Made by a program: the position numbers and the translations under genes. Shown in pieces: positions 8,334 to 17,665 of a stretch of 64,000 nucleotides of DNA. How positions within the stretch are numbered: position 1 is the first letter of the stretch; every line of letters begins with the position of its first letter. The stretch comes from Gammaproteobacteria bacterium (GTDB taxonomy: Bacteria; Pseudomonadota; Gammaproteobacteria; Natronospirales; REEB76): NCBI GenBank assembly GCA_035279405.1, contig DATEHU010000017.1, positions 186,001 to 250,000 of the forward strand, in the 5' to 3' direction. A model generated the notes under the pieces. It was not told where the DNA came from and did no database searches. It saw only the letters and a program-made list of their open reading frames with translations.

Positions 8334-9140
8334 ATGATCGATTCTTATCCACAACGCATCGTCTGCCTCACTGAGGAAACCACCGAGACGCTGTACTTGC
8401 TCGGTGAGCAGCAGCGCATCGTTGGCATTTCCGGTTTTACCGTGCGTCCGCCTGAAGCGCGCAAAGAGAAACCCAAGGTGTCGGCCTTCACCAGCGCCAA
8501 GATTGAAAAGATTCTGGAACTCAGGCCGGATCTGGTGTTGGGCTTCTCCGACATTCAGGCGGACATCGCCGCGGAACTGGTGCGCCGCGGCATCGAGGTG
8601 CATGTGTTCAATCAGCGCAGCGTGGCGGAAATCCTGCGCATGATCCTGATGCTCGGAGGCATGATTGGCTGTGAGGACAAGCCGGGGACGTTGGTTGATA
8701 AATTGCAGGCCGGCTTGGATGCAATTCGTGCTGAAGCGTCGAAGTTACCGCACCATCCGCGCGTGTATTTCGAGGAGTGGGACAATCCGCAGATTTCTTG
8801 TATCGCTTGGGTGTCGGAATTGATCGGGATCGCCGGCGGCGAGGACATTTTTCCGGAACTGGCGAAGGAACCGCTGGGCAAGAATCGCATCGTCCGCGAC
8901 CCCGCCGAAGTCATTCGCCGTCAGCCGGACATTATCCTCGGCTCCTGGTGCGGCAAGAAATTTCGACCTGAGCAGGTGGCGGCTCGGCCCGGATGGCAGG
9001 CGATTTCCGCAGTGCGCACCGGAGAGTTGCACGAAGTGAAGTCCTCGCTGATCCTGCAACCCGGTCCGGCGGCGCTGACCGATGGCGTGGAGGCGCTGCA
9101 GCGGGTTTTCCGCCGCTGGTCGCAGGCTCATAGCCGCTAG
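8334..9140 (+). CDS. BtuF-like cobalamin-binding protein lacking a signal peptide
   Basis: 268-residue protein of the periplasmic-binding-protein class III fold (PF01497). N-terminal half: PQRIVCLTEETTETLYLLGEQQRIVGIS and IEKILELRPDLVLGFSDIQADIAAELVRRGIEVHVFN; a linking helix; C-terminal half from VYFEEWDNPQISCIAWVSELIGIAGGEDIF. This resembles BtuF and its relatives. The ATG is followed directly by the mature fold, without hydrophobic leader or lipobox, and no permease or ATPase gene is adjacent. It may be cytoplasmic, or rely on a start outside the visible signals; the upstream 70 nt do not encode a leader in frame. Confidence 0.75.
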   Translation: MIDSYPQRIVCLTEETTETLYLLGEQQRIVGISGFTVRPPEARKEKPKVSAFTSAKIEKILELRPDLVLGFSDIQADIAAELVRRGIEVHVFNQRSVAEILRMILMLGGMIGCEDKPGTLVDKLQAGLDAIRAEASKLPHHPRVYFEEWDNPQISCIAWVSELIGIAGGEDIFPELAKEPLGKNRIVRDPAEVIRRQPDIILGSWCGKKFRPEQVAARPGWQAISAVRTGELHEVKSSLILQPGPAALTDGVEALQRVFRRWSQAHSR

Positions 9141-9263
9141 TCGCGCAACGTGCATCCTGCGCTGCGGCTTCTGGGAAACTCGTTGGCGCGTGCCGGGGCA
9201 GGCGAGGGCGAACGCACTTCAATTCTGGGGACACGCGTGAAGAAAATACGCTGGGGTTGAGCC

Positions 9264-9887
9264 ATGTTCCGCAAAAAGAAAAAACCACCGCCACATGAAG
9301 TGCTGGTGCTGTTGCACCATTCCATGGTGCGCGACGTGGGCAAGTCGGTCTCGAACCTGCTCATCAACCTACTTCTGGGGTTCATCGCGTCACTGATGAT
9401 GCTGCACCTGCACACGGATGCGCATGAGAGTTTCCAGAACTACATCAGCGGTGCCATCAGCCCGGATATCCTGCTGGTGCTGACGCCGGTATCCATGATC
9501 CTGATTGGCGCCGAATTCCTGTTTCTGGCGTTTGCGCCTTACGAAAAAGGCCGCGTGCCGAAGCCGTTCACCACCCTGATCCTCGGCATCAAAGATTCGA
9601 TCGTGGTGGTCGCGGGCCTGTCCATGGGCATGGCCTGCGCGTCCCTGCTGCGCAATCCTTACACCGCCTGGAGCGCGTTTCTGATTTCCATGTTTTATTT
9701 CGTGATTGCGTTTTTTCTCGCGTTCCTGTGCTTTGCGCCGTTTTATGCCGATCTCAAGGGGCTGGGGAGCCGGCTGGTATTTGTCGTTGTGGGCGCGGGA
9801 TTTCTGGTGTTGTCGGTCTATTACCCGTATCTCGTTGATCAGATGTCCTCGCTCGGCCAGTGGTTGTCTCCAGCCGCTTTGCCTTGA
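9264..9887 (+). CDS. Unknown membrane protein, four hydrophobic segments
   Basis: 207-residue protein not recognised. A basic N terminus (FRKKKKPPPHE) is followed by a short amphipathic stretch and hydrophobic segments at about 29-48, 68-90, 108-130, 135-160 and 168-188. An acidic/His-rich loop HLHTDAHESFQNY lies between the first two. Codon use matches the neighbours and an ATG follows 'gttgagcc' without a strong SD. It is monocistronic between the BtuF-like gene and a convergent secreted protein gene. A stand-alone inner-membrane protein; function unknown. Confidence 0.65.
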   Translation: MFRKKKKPPPHEVLVLLHHSMVRDVGKSVSNLLINLLLGFIASLMMLHLHTDAHESFQNYISGAISPDILLVLTPVSMILIGAEFLFLAFAPYEKGRVPKPFTTLILGIKDSIVVVAGLSMGMACASLLRNPYTAWSAFLISMFYFVIAFFLAFLCFAPFYADLKGLGSRLVFVVVGAGFLVLSVYYPYLVDQMSSLGQWLSPAALP

Positions 9888-9911
9888 AGCACAGGCTCAT
9901 GGGCAGACGCA

Positions 9912-10652
9912 TCAATCCGCTTTGCACACCGATGACTGCCGGTAGGGCTGGTCCGAGATGAAACGCAGCCTACCGGCGTCCCAATGATAGGTTTCGGTCG
10001 CCAGCGCCGCGGTGACGTCCGGCACTTGGGCTTGTGAGCCATCCTTGAGGTATGTGAAAACGGCACGCGTGCCGGTTATCGTGAGAGTTCGCCCGTCGTC
10101 GCCGAAGCTCACGGCATAGGTCTCGGAGATGAAGCGTCTGGGTGTGCTACCGGAGGCGGGAACATTCAGGCCCTGGTTGTAGCCGTGCTCCCAGAGCGGA
10201 ATGATCTTGTTGTCTTTCAAGGTCGCGATTCGCACGCCATCGTGAACGCAGTCGCCGGTTTCCCGATTCACATACACGAACATCACGCTTTGGCCGAGTT
10301 CCGCCAGCACCGGACCCGTCGATAACTTGCCGATGGCGCCGGTCGGCAGGCCGCCCACGGGCTTGCCGTCGCAGCTCACCGCAAACAAGGCGCCCGATTC
10401 CGGCGACAGCCACGCCAGGCCCATCCAGTACACTGCCGGCCGGCCGGTGCGCAGGACCGAGATCGGATGGTAAATGGCGGAATTTTTCGGGCTGTACTGC
10501 AGGGGCCTGTCCGGATGCGCGCGGTTGTACCAGGCAATCAGGGCCTGCGGTGCAGGCCGGTGACAGGCTTGCGCGGCGTACGCCGGCGCCGAGCACAAAC
10601 CGCCCGCGCATAACAAGCACAGGGAGAAGGTGAGTTTGAAAATCGTGCGCAT
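9912..10652 (-). CDS. Unknown secreted protein
   Basis: 246-residue protein starting MRTIFKLTFSLCLLCAGG with a typical Sec signal peptide and probable cleavage after AYAA (about residue 27). The mature part contains paired Cys (ACHRP near the start, VSCDGKP, GDCVHDG, SVCKAD at the end), suggesting disulfides, and predicted beta-rich segments. The in-frame ATG at 10685 would overlap purC and place residues before the signal peptide, so 10652 is preferred. No domain recognised. It lies 29 nt downstream of purC on the same strand, possibly co-transcribed. Confidence 0.65.
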   Translation of the reverse strand: MRTIFKLTFSLCLLCAGGLCSAPAYAAQACHRPAPQALIAWYNRAHPDRPLQYSPKNSAIYHPISVLRTGRPAVYWMGLAWLSPESGALFAVSCDGKPVGGLPTGAIGKLSTGPVLAELGQSVMFVYVNRETGDCVHDGVRIATLKDNKIIPLWEHGYNQGLNVPASGSTPRRFISETYAVSFGDDGRTLTITGTRAVFTYLKDGSQAQVPDVTAALATETYHWDAGRLRFISDQPYRQSSVCKAD

Positions 10653-10681
10653 CACCGGCTTGCGTGCGACGCTGGCGTGTT

Positions 10682-11566
10682 TCACGCGGTCAAGCGCCGC
10701 CAGGCTTCCTGATATTTTTCCGCGGTTTTGGCGATGACTTCCACGGGCAGATGCGGGGCCGGCGCTTTTTTGTTCCAGTCGAGCGTTTCCAGGTAGTCGC
10801 GCACGTATTGCTTGTCGAAGGACGGCGGGCTGATACCGGGCCGGTAGCTGTCGACCGGCCAGAAACGCGAGGAATCCGGCGTCAACGCCTCGTCAATGAG
10901 CGTGAGCCGGTTGTCTTCATCCACGCCGAACTCGAATTTGGTGTCGGCAATGATGATGCCGCGCTGGCGCGCGTGTTCCGCCGCGTAGTTGTACAACTCG
11001 ACGGCCCTGGCGCTCACCTGCTCGGCGAGCTTGCGCCCCAGTAGCATTTCAGCCTGCGCGTAGGAGATGTTTTCGTCGTGCTGGCCTTTGGGGGCCTTGG
11101 TGGCGGGCGTGAACAGCGGCTGCGGCAGTTGGTCCGCAAGTTTCAGGCCGGGAGGCAGTTCGATGCCGCACACCGCGCTGGTTTTCTGGTAGTCCTTCCA
11201 GCCCGAGCCGATGAGATAACCGCGCACCACCGCCTCGATGGGCAGGGCCGTAAGTTTGCGCACCAGCATGGCACGGTCCTGCAGCAGCGCCAGTTCCTCG
11301 CCCTTCTTGATGAGGTCGCTCAGATCGAGATGCGCGAGGTGGTTGGGTATGATGTGGCGCGTGCGCTCGAACCAGAACGTCGAGATGCCGGTGAGTACCG
11401 CGCCCTTGCCGGGGATGGGATCGGGCAGCACCACGTCGAAGGCCGAGAGGCGATCGCTGGTGACAATCAACAGGTGCTCGGGACCAGCGTCGTAGATGTC
11501 GCGCACCTTGCCGCGGTGAATCAGCGGCAGGCTCTGCAAACGGGTCTCGAATACCACGGCCGGCAT
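10682..11566 (-). CDS. purC: SAICAR synthetase (phosphoribosylaminoimidazole-succinocarboxamide synthase)
   Basis: 294-residue PurC of the longer form. It condenses CAIR with aspartate using ATP in purine synthesis. Visible landmarks: HRGKVRDIYDAG (nucleotide-binding region near residue 18), LTALPIEAVVRGYLIGSGWKDY, IIIADTKFEFGVD, and LIDEALTPDSSRFWP, the family's C-terminal signature. ATG 11566 is the natural start. It is divergent from djlA across 120 nt. Cytoplasmic housekeeping enzyme. Confidence 0.96.
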   Translation of the reverse strand: MPAVVFETRLQSLPLIHRGKVRDIYDAGPEHLLIVTSDRLSAFDVVLPDPIPGKGAVLTGISTFWFERTRHIIPNHLAHLDLSDLIKKGEELALLQDRAMLVRKLTALPIEAVVRGYLIGSGWKDYQKTSAVCGIELPPGLKLADQLPQPLFTPATKAPKGQHDENISYAQAEMLLGRKLAEQVSARAVELYNYAAEHARQRGIIIADTKFEFGVDEDNRLTLIDEALTPDSSRFWPVDSYRPGISPPSFDKQYVRDYLETLDWNKKAPAPHLPVEVIAKTAEKYQEAWRRLTA

Positions 11567-11689
11567 GCGTTGGCATCCTTACAGGTCGGGCGAGCAACAG
11601 GCCGGCTATCTTCCGCGAGCACGGCGTGACTGTCCAGTCGCACACGGCGCTGCGGTTAGAATAGTCGGCCTTCAAAACGCGGGATCGTG

Positions 11690-12478
11690 ATGGGTTGGTG
11701 GGGCGCAATCATCGGTGCGGCGCTGGGCTGGGTCGTGGGCGGTCCGTGGGGGGCGTTTATCGGCGCTGCCGTCGGACTGTTGCTGGCCAGCCGCAGCGTG
11801 CGCGTGCACGTGGTGGGCGGGAATCCGGCGCACGCGCAACAGGTGTTTTTCCGCGCCACTTTCCAGGTCATGGGACACATCGCCAAGGCCGACGGACGCG
11901 TGTCGGAGAACGAAATCCGCGCGGCGCGCGCGGTCATGGCGCAGATGAACCTTTCCGCCGAGCAGCAGCGTGCGGCCATGGAATTTTTCGGGCAGGGCAA
12001 GCAGCCGGAGTTTCCGCTGGACGCCGTGGTCAGCGAATTTCGCCAGGTCTGCGGCGGGTACCCGGGGCTGGTGAGCATGTTCCTGCAGATTCAGATTGCA
12101 GCCGCGCTCGCGGATGGCGGCATGCACCCCGCGGACCAGGCGGTGTTCAACCGCATTTGCGCGCTGCTCGGCATTCCGCCCATCGTGCTGCGCCAATACG
12201 AGGATTTCGCGCGTGCGCGCCCGCATTTTGGCGGCGGCGAAGCACCTGCGCGCGAGCGCAGCGATCATCTGGCGGCCGCCTACCAGACGCTCGGCGTCAG
12301 CGCGACGGCCAGTGATGACGAGGTCAAGCGTGCGTACCGCCGGCTGATGAAGGAGAATCATCCCGACCGGCTGGTGGCCAAGGGCCTGCCGCCGGAGATG
12401 ATGGCGCTGGCCCAGGAGAAGGCCAAGCAGATCAATCTGGCGTACGAAGCGATCAAGATGACGCGCAGCATGAAATAA
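11690..12478 (+). CDS. djlA: DnaJ-like co-chaperone DjlA
   Basis: 262-residue membrane-anchored J-domain protein. An N-terminal transmembrane hairpin with a small-residue pattern (MGWWGAIIGAALGWVVGGPWGAFIGAAVG), a central TerB-like domain (about residues 50-180, with VMGHIAKADGRVSENEIRAARAVM) and a C-terminal J domain with the invariant HPD (ENHPDRL, about residue 222). DjlA stimulates DnaK ATPase at the inner membrane. The ATG at 11690 is used; the GTG at 11687 is adjacent in frame. Architecture and length match the family. Confidence 0.94.
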   Translation: MGWWGAIIGAALGWVVGGPWGAFIGAAVGLLLASRSVRVHVVGGNPAHAQQVFFRATFQVMGHIAKADGRVSENEIRAARAVMAQMNLSAEQQRAAMEFFGQGKQPEFPLDAVVSEFRQVCGGYPGLVSMFLQIQIAAALADGGMHPADQAVFNRICALLGIPPIVLRQYEDFARARPHFGGGEAPARERSDHLAAAYQTLGVSATASDDEVKRAYRRLMKENHPDRLVAKGLPPEMMALAQEKAKQINLAYEAIKMTRSMK

Positions 12479-12528
12479 GCGCGGTTCTTGCCGGACTCGC
12501 GCACAGATGGAGATTGGGGAACAGGGAC

Positions 12529-13290
12529 ATGTCAGACAAGATGCAATACCCACGCATGACGCATGCCAAGCGCACAGCGGACTTTGTTCCGGAGTCGCAG
12601 TTCGGCTTCTGGTTTCTGGGCACCCACACCTGGGAATACGAGGTCGTGCGCGATTCGCTTGCACGGCTGGCGGCGTTGATTGCCAGGCCGCGCAAACGTT
12701 ATCCGGTGGTGCTGGATGCAGGCTGCGGCCAGGGCATGGCATTCAGCCTGTTGCAGGAGCACTTCAGGCCGCGGCGCCTGATCGGTCTGGACATGGATGC
12801 CGCGGTTTTGGCGCGTGCCCGCCGGTTAAGCGAGACGCGCGGCTTGCGGGTGGCGTTACTCAAAGGCGATTGTGCCGCGCTGCCTTTGCCGGATGCCTGC
12901 GTGGATTTGGTGTTCTGCCACCAGACTTTTCATCATCTGGTGCACCAGGAGCGCGTACTCAGGGAATTTCACCGCGTACTCAAGCCGCGCGGAGTGCTGC
13001 TGTTTGCCGAATCCACGATTGAGTACATCGATACCTGGGTCATCCGCTTGCTGTTCCGGCACCCGGCAGCCTCGCAGCGCAGCGCGGCGGAATTTCTGGC
13101 GATGATCCGTTACGCCGGGTTTGCGTTTGACGAGCGCACCTTGGAATTTCCGTACCTGTGGTGGAGCCGCACCACATTCAAGGGCTTGTTGGAAATTCTG
13201 CATTTGCGGCCCACGCCGCCGCGCGGTGCGCGCAAGGAGACGCTGGTTTACCTGGCGGCCACCAAGCTCGCGACTGGAAATCAGTCGTAG
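12529..13290 (+). CDS. Class I SAM-dependent methyltransferase
   Basis: About 253-residue Rossmann-fold methyltransferase. Motif I VVLDAGCGQGMAFSLL (about residues 60-75), the acidic residue after strand 2 (LIGLDMDAAVLARA), motif II-like ACVDLVFCHQTFHHLVHQERVLREFHRVLKPRGVLLFAES is the Methyltransf_11 pattern. The substrate is not predictable. ATG 12529 follows a GGGGAACAGGG region that can act as SD. Its 3' end overlaps the convergent CopD-like gene by 10 nt. Confidence 0.85.
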   Translation: MSDKMQYPRMTHAKRTADFVPESQFGFWFLGTHTWEYEVVRDSLARLAALIARPRKRYPVVLDAGCGQGMAFSLLQEHFRPRRLIGLDMDAAVLARARRLSETRGLRVALLKGDCAALPLPDACVDLVFCHQTFHHLVHQERVLREFHRVLKPRGVLLFAESTIEYIDTWVIRLLFRHPAASQRSAAEFLAMIRYAGFAFDERTLEFPYLWWSRTTFKGLLEILHLRPTPPRGARKETLVYLAATKLATGNQS

Positions 13291-13763
13291 AGCGCGAACG
13301 CGCCCGAGGCGGCCACGAAGATCACGATCAGCCCCAGCACCAGATTGATGAGGATGATCGCGCGGATCTGGTTCATGGCGTGGCGCGCTTCAGATTCATC
13401 GTTGACCGCAACGCCGTGGCGCAGCCGCGGGTAAGGGACGAAAAATACCTGCGCAAACAGCAGCATCATGGCAATGCCGAGTGCCAGCATGATGTTCACG
13501 AACAACGGGGCCTGCCGGAAGCCGCCGAAGGCGTTGAAGATCATGAAAAACCCCGTGACCAGCAGCACCGCGATGCTCGCCCAGACCCAGGGGAAAAAGC
13601 GCCGGAACACCGCCACCCACAGGTGCGCGCGTGCGAGCACGCTGTGTTCGGTGAGCGCCGGGCGCAGCGCCAGGTAGGCAAAAAACATGCCGCCCACCCA
13701 CACCACGGCGGCCAGCACGTGGAGGGCGACGGCGACGGCGTTGCTGATTCCGCTCAGATCCAT
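13281..13763 (-). CDS. CopD-like integral membrane protein
   Basis: 160-residue protein with four transmembrane segments (about 8-28, 52-75, 85-108, 132-155). ALHVLAAVVWVGGMFFAYLALRPAL is the typical first helix of CopD-domain / DUF2269-like membrane proteins, with a conserved His and Trp. Such proteins are linked to copper handling or haem in some cases, but no copper gene is adjacent, so function remains open. Divergent from rpe across about 100 nt. Confidence 0.75.
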   Translation of the reverse strand: MDLSGISNAVAVALHVLAAVVWVGGMFFAYLALRPALTEHSVLARAHLWVAVFRRFFPWVWASIAVLLVTGFFMIFNAFGGFRQAPLFVNIMLALGIAMMLLFAQVFFVPYPRLRHGVAVNDESEARHAMNQIRAIILINLVLGLIVIFVAASGAFALYD

Positions 13764-13866
13764 GAACGTTGCTCCCGGTTACGCTTGCAGTACGGCTGTT
13801 CCGTGGGCCGCACGATAGGGTAAAGTGTAACGCCTGCCGCCACAAAAAAGACCCGCGTAAGCCCGC

Positions 13867-14541
13867 ATGGCAAAATATCTGATTGCGCCCTCGATTTTGT
13901 CCGCGGACTTTGCGCGCCTGGGCGAAGAGGTGGACGCCGTGCTCAAGGCCGGCGCCGACCTGATCCATTTCGACGTGATGGACAACCACTATGTGCCGAA
14001 CCTGACCATCGGCCCCATGGTGTGCGCGGCGTTGCGCAAGCACAGCCCCAAGCTGCCGATTGACGTGCACCTGATGGTCAAGCCGGTGGACCGCATCATT
14101 CCGGATTTTGCCGAAGCCGGCGCGAGCTACATCACCTTCCATCCGGAAGCCAGCGAACACGTGGACCGCAGCCTGCAACTCATCCGCGATCACGGCTGCA
14201 AGGCGGGCCTGGTATTCAATCCCGCGACGCCGCTGGATTATCTGCATTACGTCATGGACAAGCTCGACATGGTGCTCGTAATGTCGGTGAATCCGGGTTT
14301 TGCCGGCCAGTCCTTCATTGCTTCCGCCCTGGACAAGCTGCGCGACGCGCGCCGGCTCATTGATCAGAGCGGCCGCGCGATCCGCCTCGAGATTGACGGT
14401 GGCGTGAAGGTGGACAACATCCGTGAAATTGCCACAGCCGGCGCCGACACCTTCGTGGCGGGTTCCGCCATATTCGGCACCAAGGACTACGCGGCCGTCA
14501 TCAAAAAAATGCGCGCTGAGCTGGCGCTCACCGGGAATTGA
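13867..14541 (+). CDS. rpe: Ribulose-phosphate 3-epimerase
   Basis: 224-residue TIM-barrel epimerase interconverting D-ribulose 5-phosphate and D-xylulose 5-phosphate. Signatures: [35 protein letters not shown] (metal ligands His and Asp), [18 protein letters not shown] (phosphate-binding), and [11 protein letters not shown]. Length and motifs are standard. Its TGA overlaps the ATG of gph (TGATG), so translation is likely coupled. Confidence 0.96.
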   Translation: MAKYLIAPSILSADFARLGEEVDAVLKAGADLIHFDVMDNHYVPNLTIGPMVCAALRKHSPKLPIDVHLMVKPVDRIIPDFAEAGASYITFHPEASEHVDRSLQLIRDHGCKAGLVFNPATPLDYLHYVMDKLDMVLVMSVNPGFAGQSFIASALDKLRDARRLIDQSGRAIRLEIDGGVKVDNIREIATAGADTFVAGSAIFGTKDYAAVIKKMRAELALTGN

Positions 14542-15245
14542 TGGCCGCAATCCGGCTGGTGACTTTTGACCTCGACGGTACGCTGGTGGACAGCGTACCC
14601 GATCTCGCCGTCGCCATTGACCTGGTGTGCCGGGATCTCGCGCTGCGCCTGCCCGGAGCGGTTGTGGTGCGTCAGTGGGTAGGCGACGGCGTGCGCCGGC
14701 TGGTCAAGCGTGCGCTCACCGGCGGCACGGATGACGAACCCGACGCACAATTGTTCCAACGCGGCATGGCGTTGTTCCACCGCTATTACCGCACTCACCT
14801 GAGCGATCATACGCACCTCTATCCGGGGGTGCGCGCTGTGCTGGACGAACTGCACACCTCCGGCTTGCACCTCGCCTGCGTGACCAACAAGTCGGGCGAA
14901 TTCACTGCGCCCTTGCTGCAGGCGCTGGACTTGCAGCGTTATTTCGGCGCCGTGGTGTCCGGCGATACGCTCGCCGTGCGCAAGCCGGATCCCGCACCGC
15001 TGCTGCATGCCGCGCGCACGCTCGGCGTCGCGCCGGCCGCGGCCTGCATGGTCGGGGATTCGGCGAACGATGTGCGCGCGGCGCGCGCCGCGGGTTTCCT
15101 GCCGCTGGCGGTCAGCTACGGTTATGGCAATGCCGCGGAAGTCGCGGCCATGGTCCCCGCGACGATATTCGGCTCGCTGGCGGAGTTGCCCTGCTGGCTT
15201 GCGGCACAGGATGGTGCGCTTGCAGGACGGGCCGCAAGCCGTTAA
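14541..15245 (+). CDS. gph: Phosphoglycolate phosphatase
   Basis: 234-residue HAD-superfamily phosphatase. Motif I DLDGTLVDS (about residues 9-17) contains the nucleophilic Asp, motif II is TNKSGEF, and motif III/IV is KPDPAPLLHAARTLGV then MVGDSANDVRAARAAG. It removes phosphate from 2-phosphoglycolate, classically arising from DNA repair of 3'-phosphoglycolate ends. The rpe-gph pair followed by trpE is a conserved gammaproteobacterial arrangement. Start overlaps the rpe stop by one base. Confidence 0.94.
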   Translation: MAAIRLVTFDLDGTLVDSVPDLAVAIDLVCRDLALRLPGAVVVRQWVGDGVRRLVKRALTGGTDDEPDAQLFQRGMALFHRYYRTHLSDHTHLYPGVRAVLDELHTSGLHLACVTNKSGEFTAPLLQALDLQRYFGAVVSGDTLAVRKPDPAPLLHAARTLGVAPAAACMVGDSANDVRAARAAGFLPLAVSYGYGNAAEVAAMVPATIFGSLAELPCWLAAQDGALAGRAASR

Positions 15246-15399
15246 TCTCTGCGCCGGTTCTCAGCGAAGCCTTGCCACATGTCATTCACGGTCAACCTGA
15301 ACGGAGCCGAAACAGCCCGCACCTGGCGATGGTGAGGCAGACGTTTTTGCGTTTCCAGGCAAATCGTCGTTTCGGACTGGCTTTCAGGGTGACCGTTTC

Positions 15400-16869
15400 A
15401 TGGATCAGCAGCAGTTTGATGCCCTGCGGGGCGCCGGCTTCAATCGCATCCCCGTAACCCGCGAAATCCTCGCGGATCTCGACACGCCCTTGAGTACCTA
15501 CCTCAAGTTCGCGGACGCGCCGTATTCCTTTCTGCTCGAATCGGTACAGGGTGGCGAGACCTGGGGGCGTTACTCGATCATCGGCCTGCCGTCGCGGGTG
15601 CGCGTCACCTACGGCGCGGGCGAGCTGCACGTGCACAGCCCGGAGCTCAATCAGCACCGGCGGTGCGCCGATCCGCTTGCCGAGATCGAGGCGCTGCGCC
15701 AGCAGGCGCATGTGCCGGCCGTGCCGGGATTGCCGCGCTTCGCCGGCGGGCTGGTGGGATACCTGGCGTTCGACACCGTGCGCTCGCTTGAGCCTCGGCT
15801 CGGCAATGGTGCCAAGCCCGATGCGCTCGGCTGTCCCGACATCTTCCTGTTGCAGGCCGATGAGTTCGTGGTGTTCGACAATCTGCGCGGTACGCTCACG
15901 CTCGTCACCCACGCCGACGCCGGCGATCCTGATGGACTGGCCTACGCCGAGCAGCGGCTCGCGGATTTTGCCGCGCGCCTGCGCGGGCCGCTGCGTTATC
16001 CGAGCGCGGGCGGTTTTGCCGGCAGCGCCGCCGGCGAATTCCAGCCGGGATTCGGGCGCGCGGAATTCTGCCGCGCCGTGGAGCGCGCACGCGCGTACAT
16101 CCGCGATGGCGACATCTTTCAGGTGGTGTTGTCGCAGCGGCTCAGCGCGCCTTTTGCCGGGCGTGCGCTCGATGTGTACCGTGCGCTGCGCGGGCTGAAT
16201 CCTTCGCCCTACATGTATTACTTCAATTTCGGCGACTTCCAGGTGGTGGGTGCGTCACCCGAGGTGCTGGTGCGCGTGGAGGACCGCGAGGTGACGGTGC
16301 GGCCCATCGCCGGCACACGCCGGCGCGGCCAGTCGCCCGCGGATGACGCGGCGCTCGCGGAAGAACTGCTGGCCGATCCCAAGGAGCGCGCCGAGCACGT
16401 AATGCTGCTGGATCTGGGGCGCAATGATCTCGGCCGCGTGGCCGAAACCGGCAGCGTCCGGATCACCGAGCAGATGGCGATCGAGCGCTATTCGCACGTC
16501 ATGCACATCGTCTCCGAAGCCAAGGGCCGGTTGCGCGCCGGCCTTGGTCCGCTGGACGCGCTGCGCGCGGCATTTCCCGCCGGCACCGTGAGCGGCGCGC
16601 CGAAAGTGCGGGCGTTGGAGATCATCGATGAACTGGAGCCGGTGAAGCGCGGCATCTATTCCGGTGCGGTGGGTTATCTCGGCTGGAACGGCAACCTCGA
16701 CATGGCCATCGCCATCCGTACCGCCGTGGTCAAGGATGGCTATCTGCACGTGCAGGCCGGTGCCGGCATCGTGCACGATTCCGTTCCCGAACGTGAATGG
16801 CAGGAAACCCTGAGCAAGGGCCAGGCGCTGATGCGGGCTGTGGCGATGACGAATGGAGGCGCGCTGTGA
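15400..16869 (+). CDS. trpE: Anthranilate synthase component I
   Basis: 489-residue chorismate-using subunit of anthranilate synthase, first step of tryptophan synthesis. N-terminal feedback region: FLLESVQGGETWGRYSIIG contains the LLES tryptophan-binding motif (about residues 43-46). C-terminal chorismate-binding domain: DIFQVVLSQRL, PIAGTRRRG, LDLGRNDLGRVA, FPAGTVSGAPKVRA and GAGIVHDSVPEREWQE are intact. The 154 nt upstream contain no Trp-codon-rich leader peptide that I can find. The partner trpG follows only after an 0.8-kb repeat block. Confidence 0.97.
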   Translation: MDQQQFDALRGAGFNRIPVTREILADLDTPLSTYLKFADAPYSFLLESVQGGETWGRYSIIGLPSRVRVTYGAGELHVHSPELNQHRRCADPLAEIEALRQQAHVPAVPGLPRFAGGLVGYLAFDTVRSLEPRLGNGAKPDALGCPDIFLLQADEFVVFDNLRGTLTLVTHADAGDPDGLAYAEQRLADFAARLRGPLRYPSAGGFAGSAAGEFQPGFGRAEFCRAVERARAYIRDGDIFQVVLSQRLSAPFAGRALDVYRALRGLNPSPYMYYFNFGDFQVVGASPEVLVRVEDREVTVRPIAGTRRRGQSPADDAALAEELLADPKERAEHVMLLDLGRNDLGRVAETGSVRITEQMAIERYSHVMHIVSEAKGRLRAGLGPLDALRAAFPAGTVSGAPKVRALEIIDELEPVKRGIYSGAVGYLGWNGNLDMAIAIRTAVVKDGYLHVQAGAGIVHDSVPEREWQETLSKGQALMRAVAMTNGGAL

Positions 16870-16892
16870 GCGCACGGTGTGCTTTTGAGCGG

Positions 16893-17660
16893 GGATGCCG
16901 CAGACGCCGTCATTGCGGCCCTTTGGCAAGCTCAGGACAGACCGGGCTTCGGCCGAGCCGGAATCCCGTTCGCGCGCAAACTGCGTCACGATTCCCCGTC
17001 ATTCCGGCGAAAGCCGGAATCCAGATCCAGATGACTGGGCGGCCGTTGGCCGCCAACCCATCAAGAGAGCGGGAGTCCGTCCCGCAGCCGGGTGACTTTC
17101 TTTGGACGTGCAAAGAAAGCCACCAAAGAAACACGCCCCGGGGATTCCGCGCCTGGCTGAAACCGAATGGTGGACCATTCGGTTTCAGCCGCGTCCCCTC
17201 GTTTCTCGCCCGGCTCGGGGCGGCGCAGACGGTACATCCTTGTACCGCTGCGCCGGTTCGTCTTCCTGACTTCACCCTGCCCTGTGGGCGGGCCCTTTCC
17301 TCGCCGGGCTGCGAGACTCGGCGCAATCCACGGGGACCTGAAGAGCAAGAGGCGTGGATGGGATGTCTTATTCTTGCACCCGCAGTGCTCGGCACGCTCC
17401 AGCGGGTAAGGAAAAACTGGAGCGCGGCATCGAGCTCATTTGGGTCTTCGATGCCCCTTGGAGACCGCCGCAGGCGGCGGGCTCCGGGGGTGTCCTTTCT
17501 TTTCGTCCCTTTTCTTTGGACAAGCAAAGAAAAGGGACCCGGCTGCGGGATGGGTGAGCCGCGAAGCGGCGAACGCTGTGCCGCTTCGGCACGGCCGGGT
17601 AGCAACCGCTATCTTGATCAAGGCTGCGGCGTAGCCGCACAGATTCTCTTGGAGCGAGAA
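16893..17660. repeat. Composite palindromic repeat block between trpE and trpG
   Basis: About 770 nt of interspersed repeats, without a credible gene despite long open frames. Parts: a 'tcattccggcgaaagccgga' type inverted repeat (about 17000-17026); a module from about 17069 to 17420 that recurs in opposite orientation at 20745-21085; a 36-bp near-perfect palindrome with arm GGCTGAAACCGAATGGT (17155-17190); a palindrome with arms GTCCCTTTTCTTTG / CAAAGAAAAGGGAC (17505-17538); and a tail containing 'aaggctgcggcgtagccgca' (17621-17640) that recurs in direct orientation near 21091. Mosaic of shared modules. Confidence 0.88.
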
Positions 17661-17665
17661 GCAAC

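Noticed and set aside
11618-11700. tRNA or small RNA in the purC-djlA gap
   Set aside because: No cloverleaf or strong terminator; only 120 nt of divergent promoter region.
15246-15399. trp leader peptide before trpE
   Set aside because: No short open frame with Trp codons followed by alternative hairpins.
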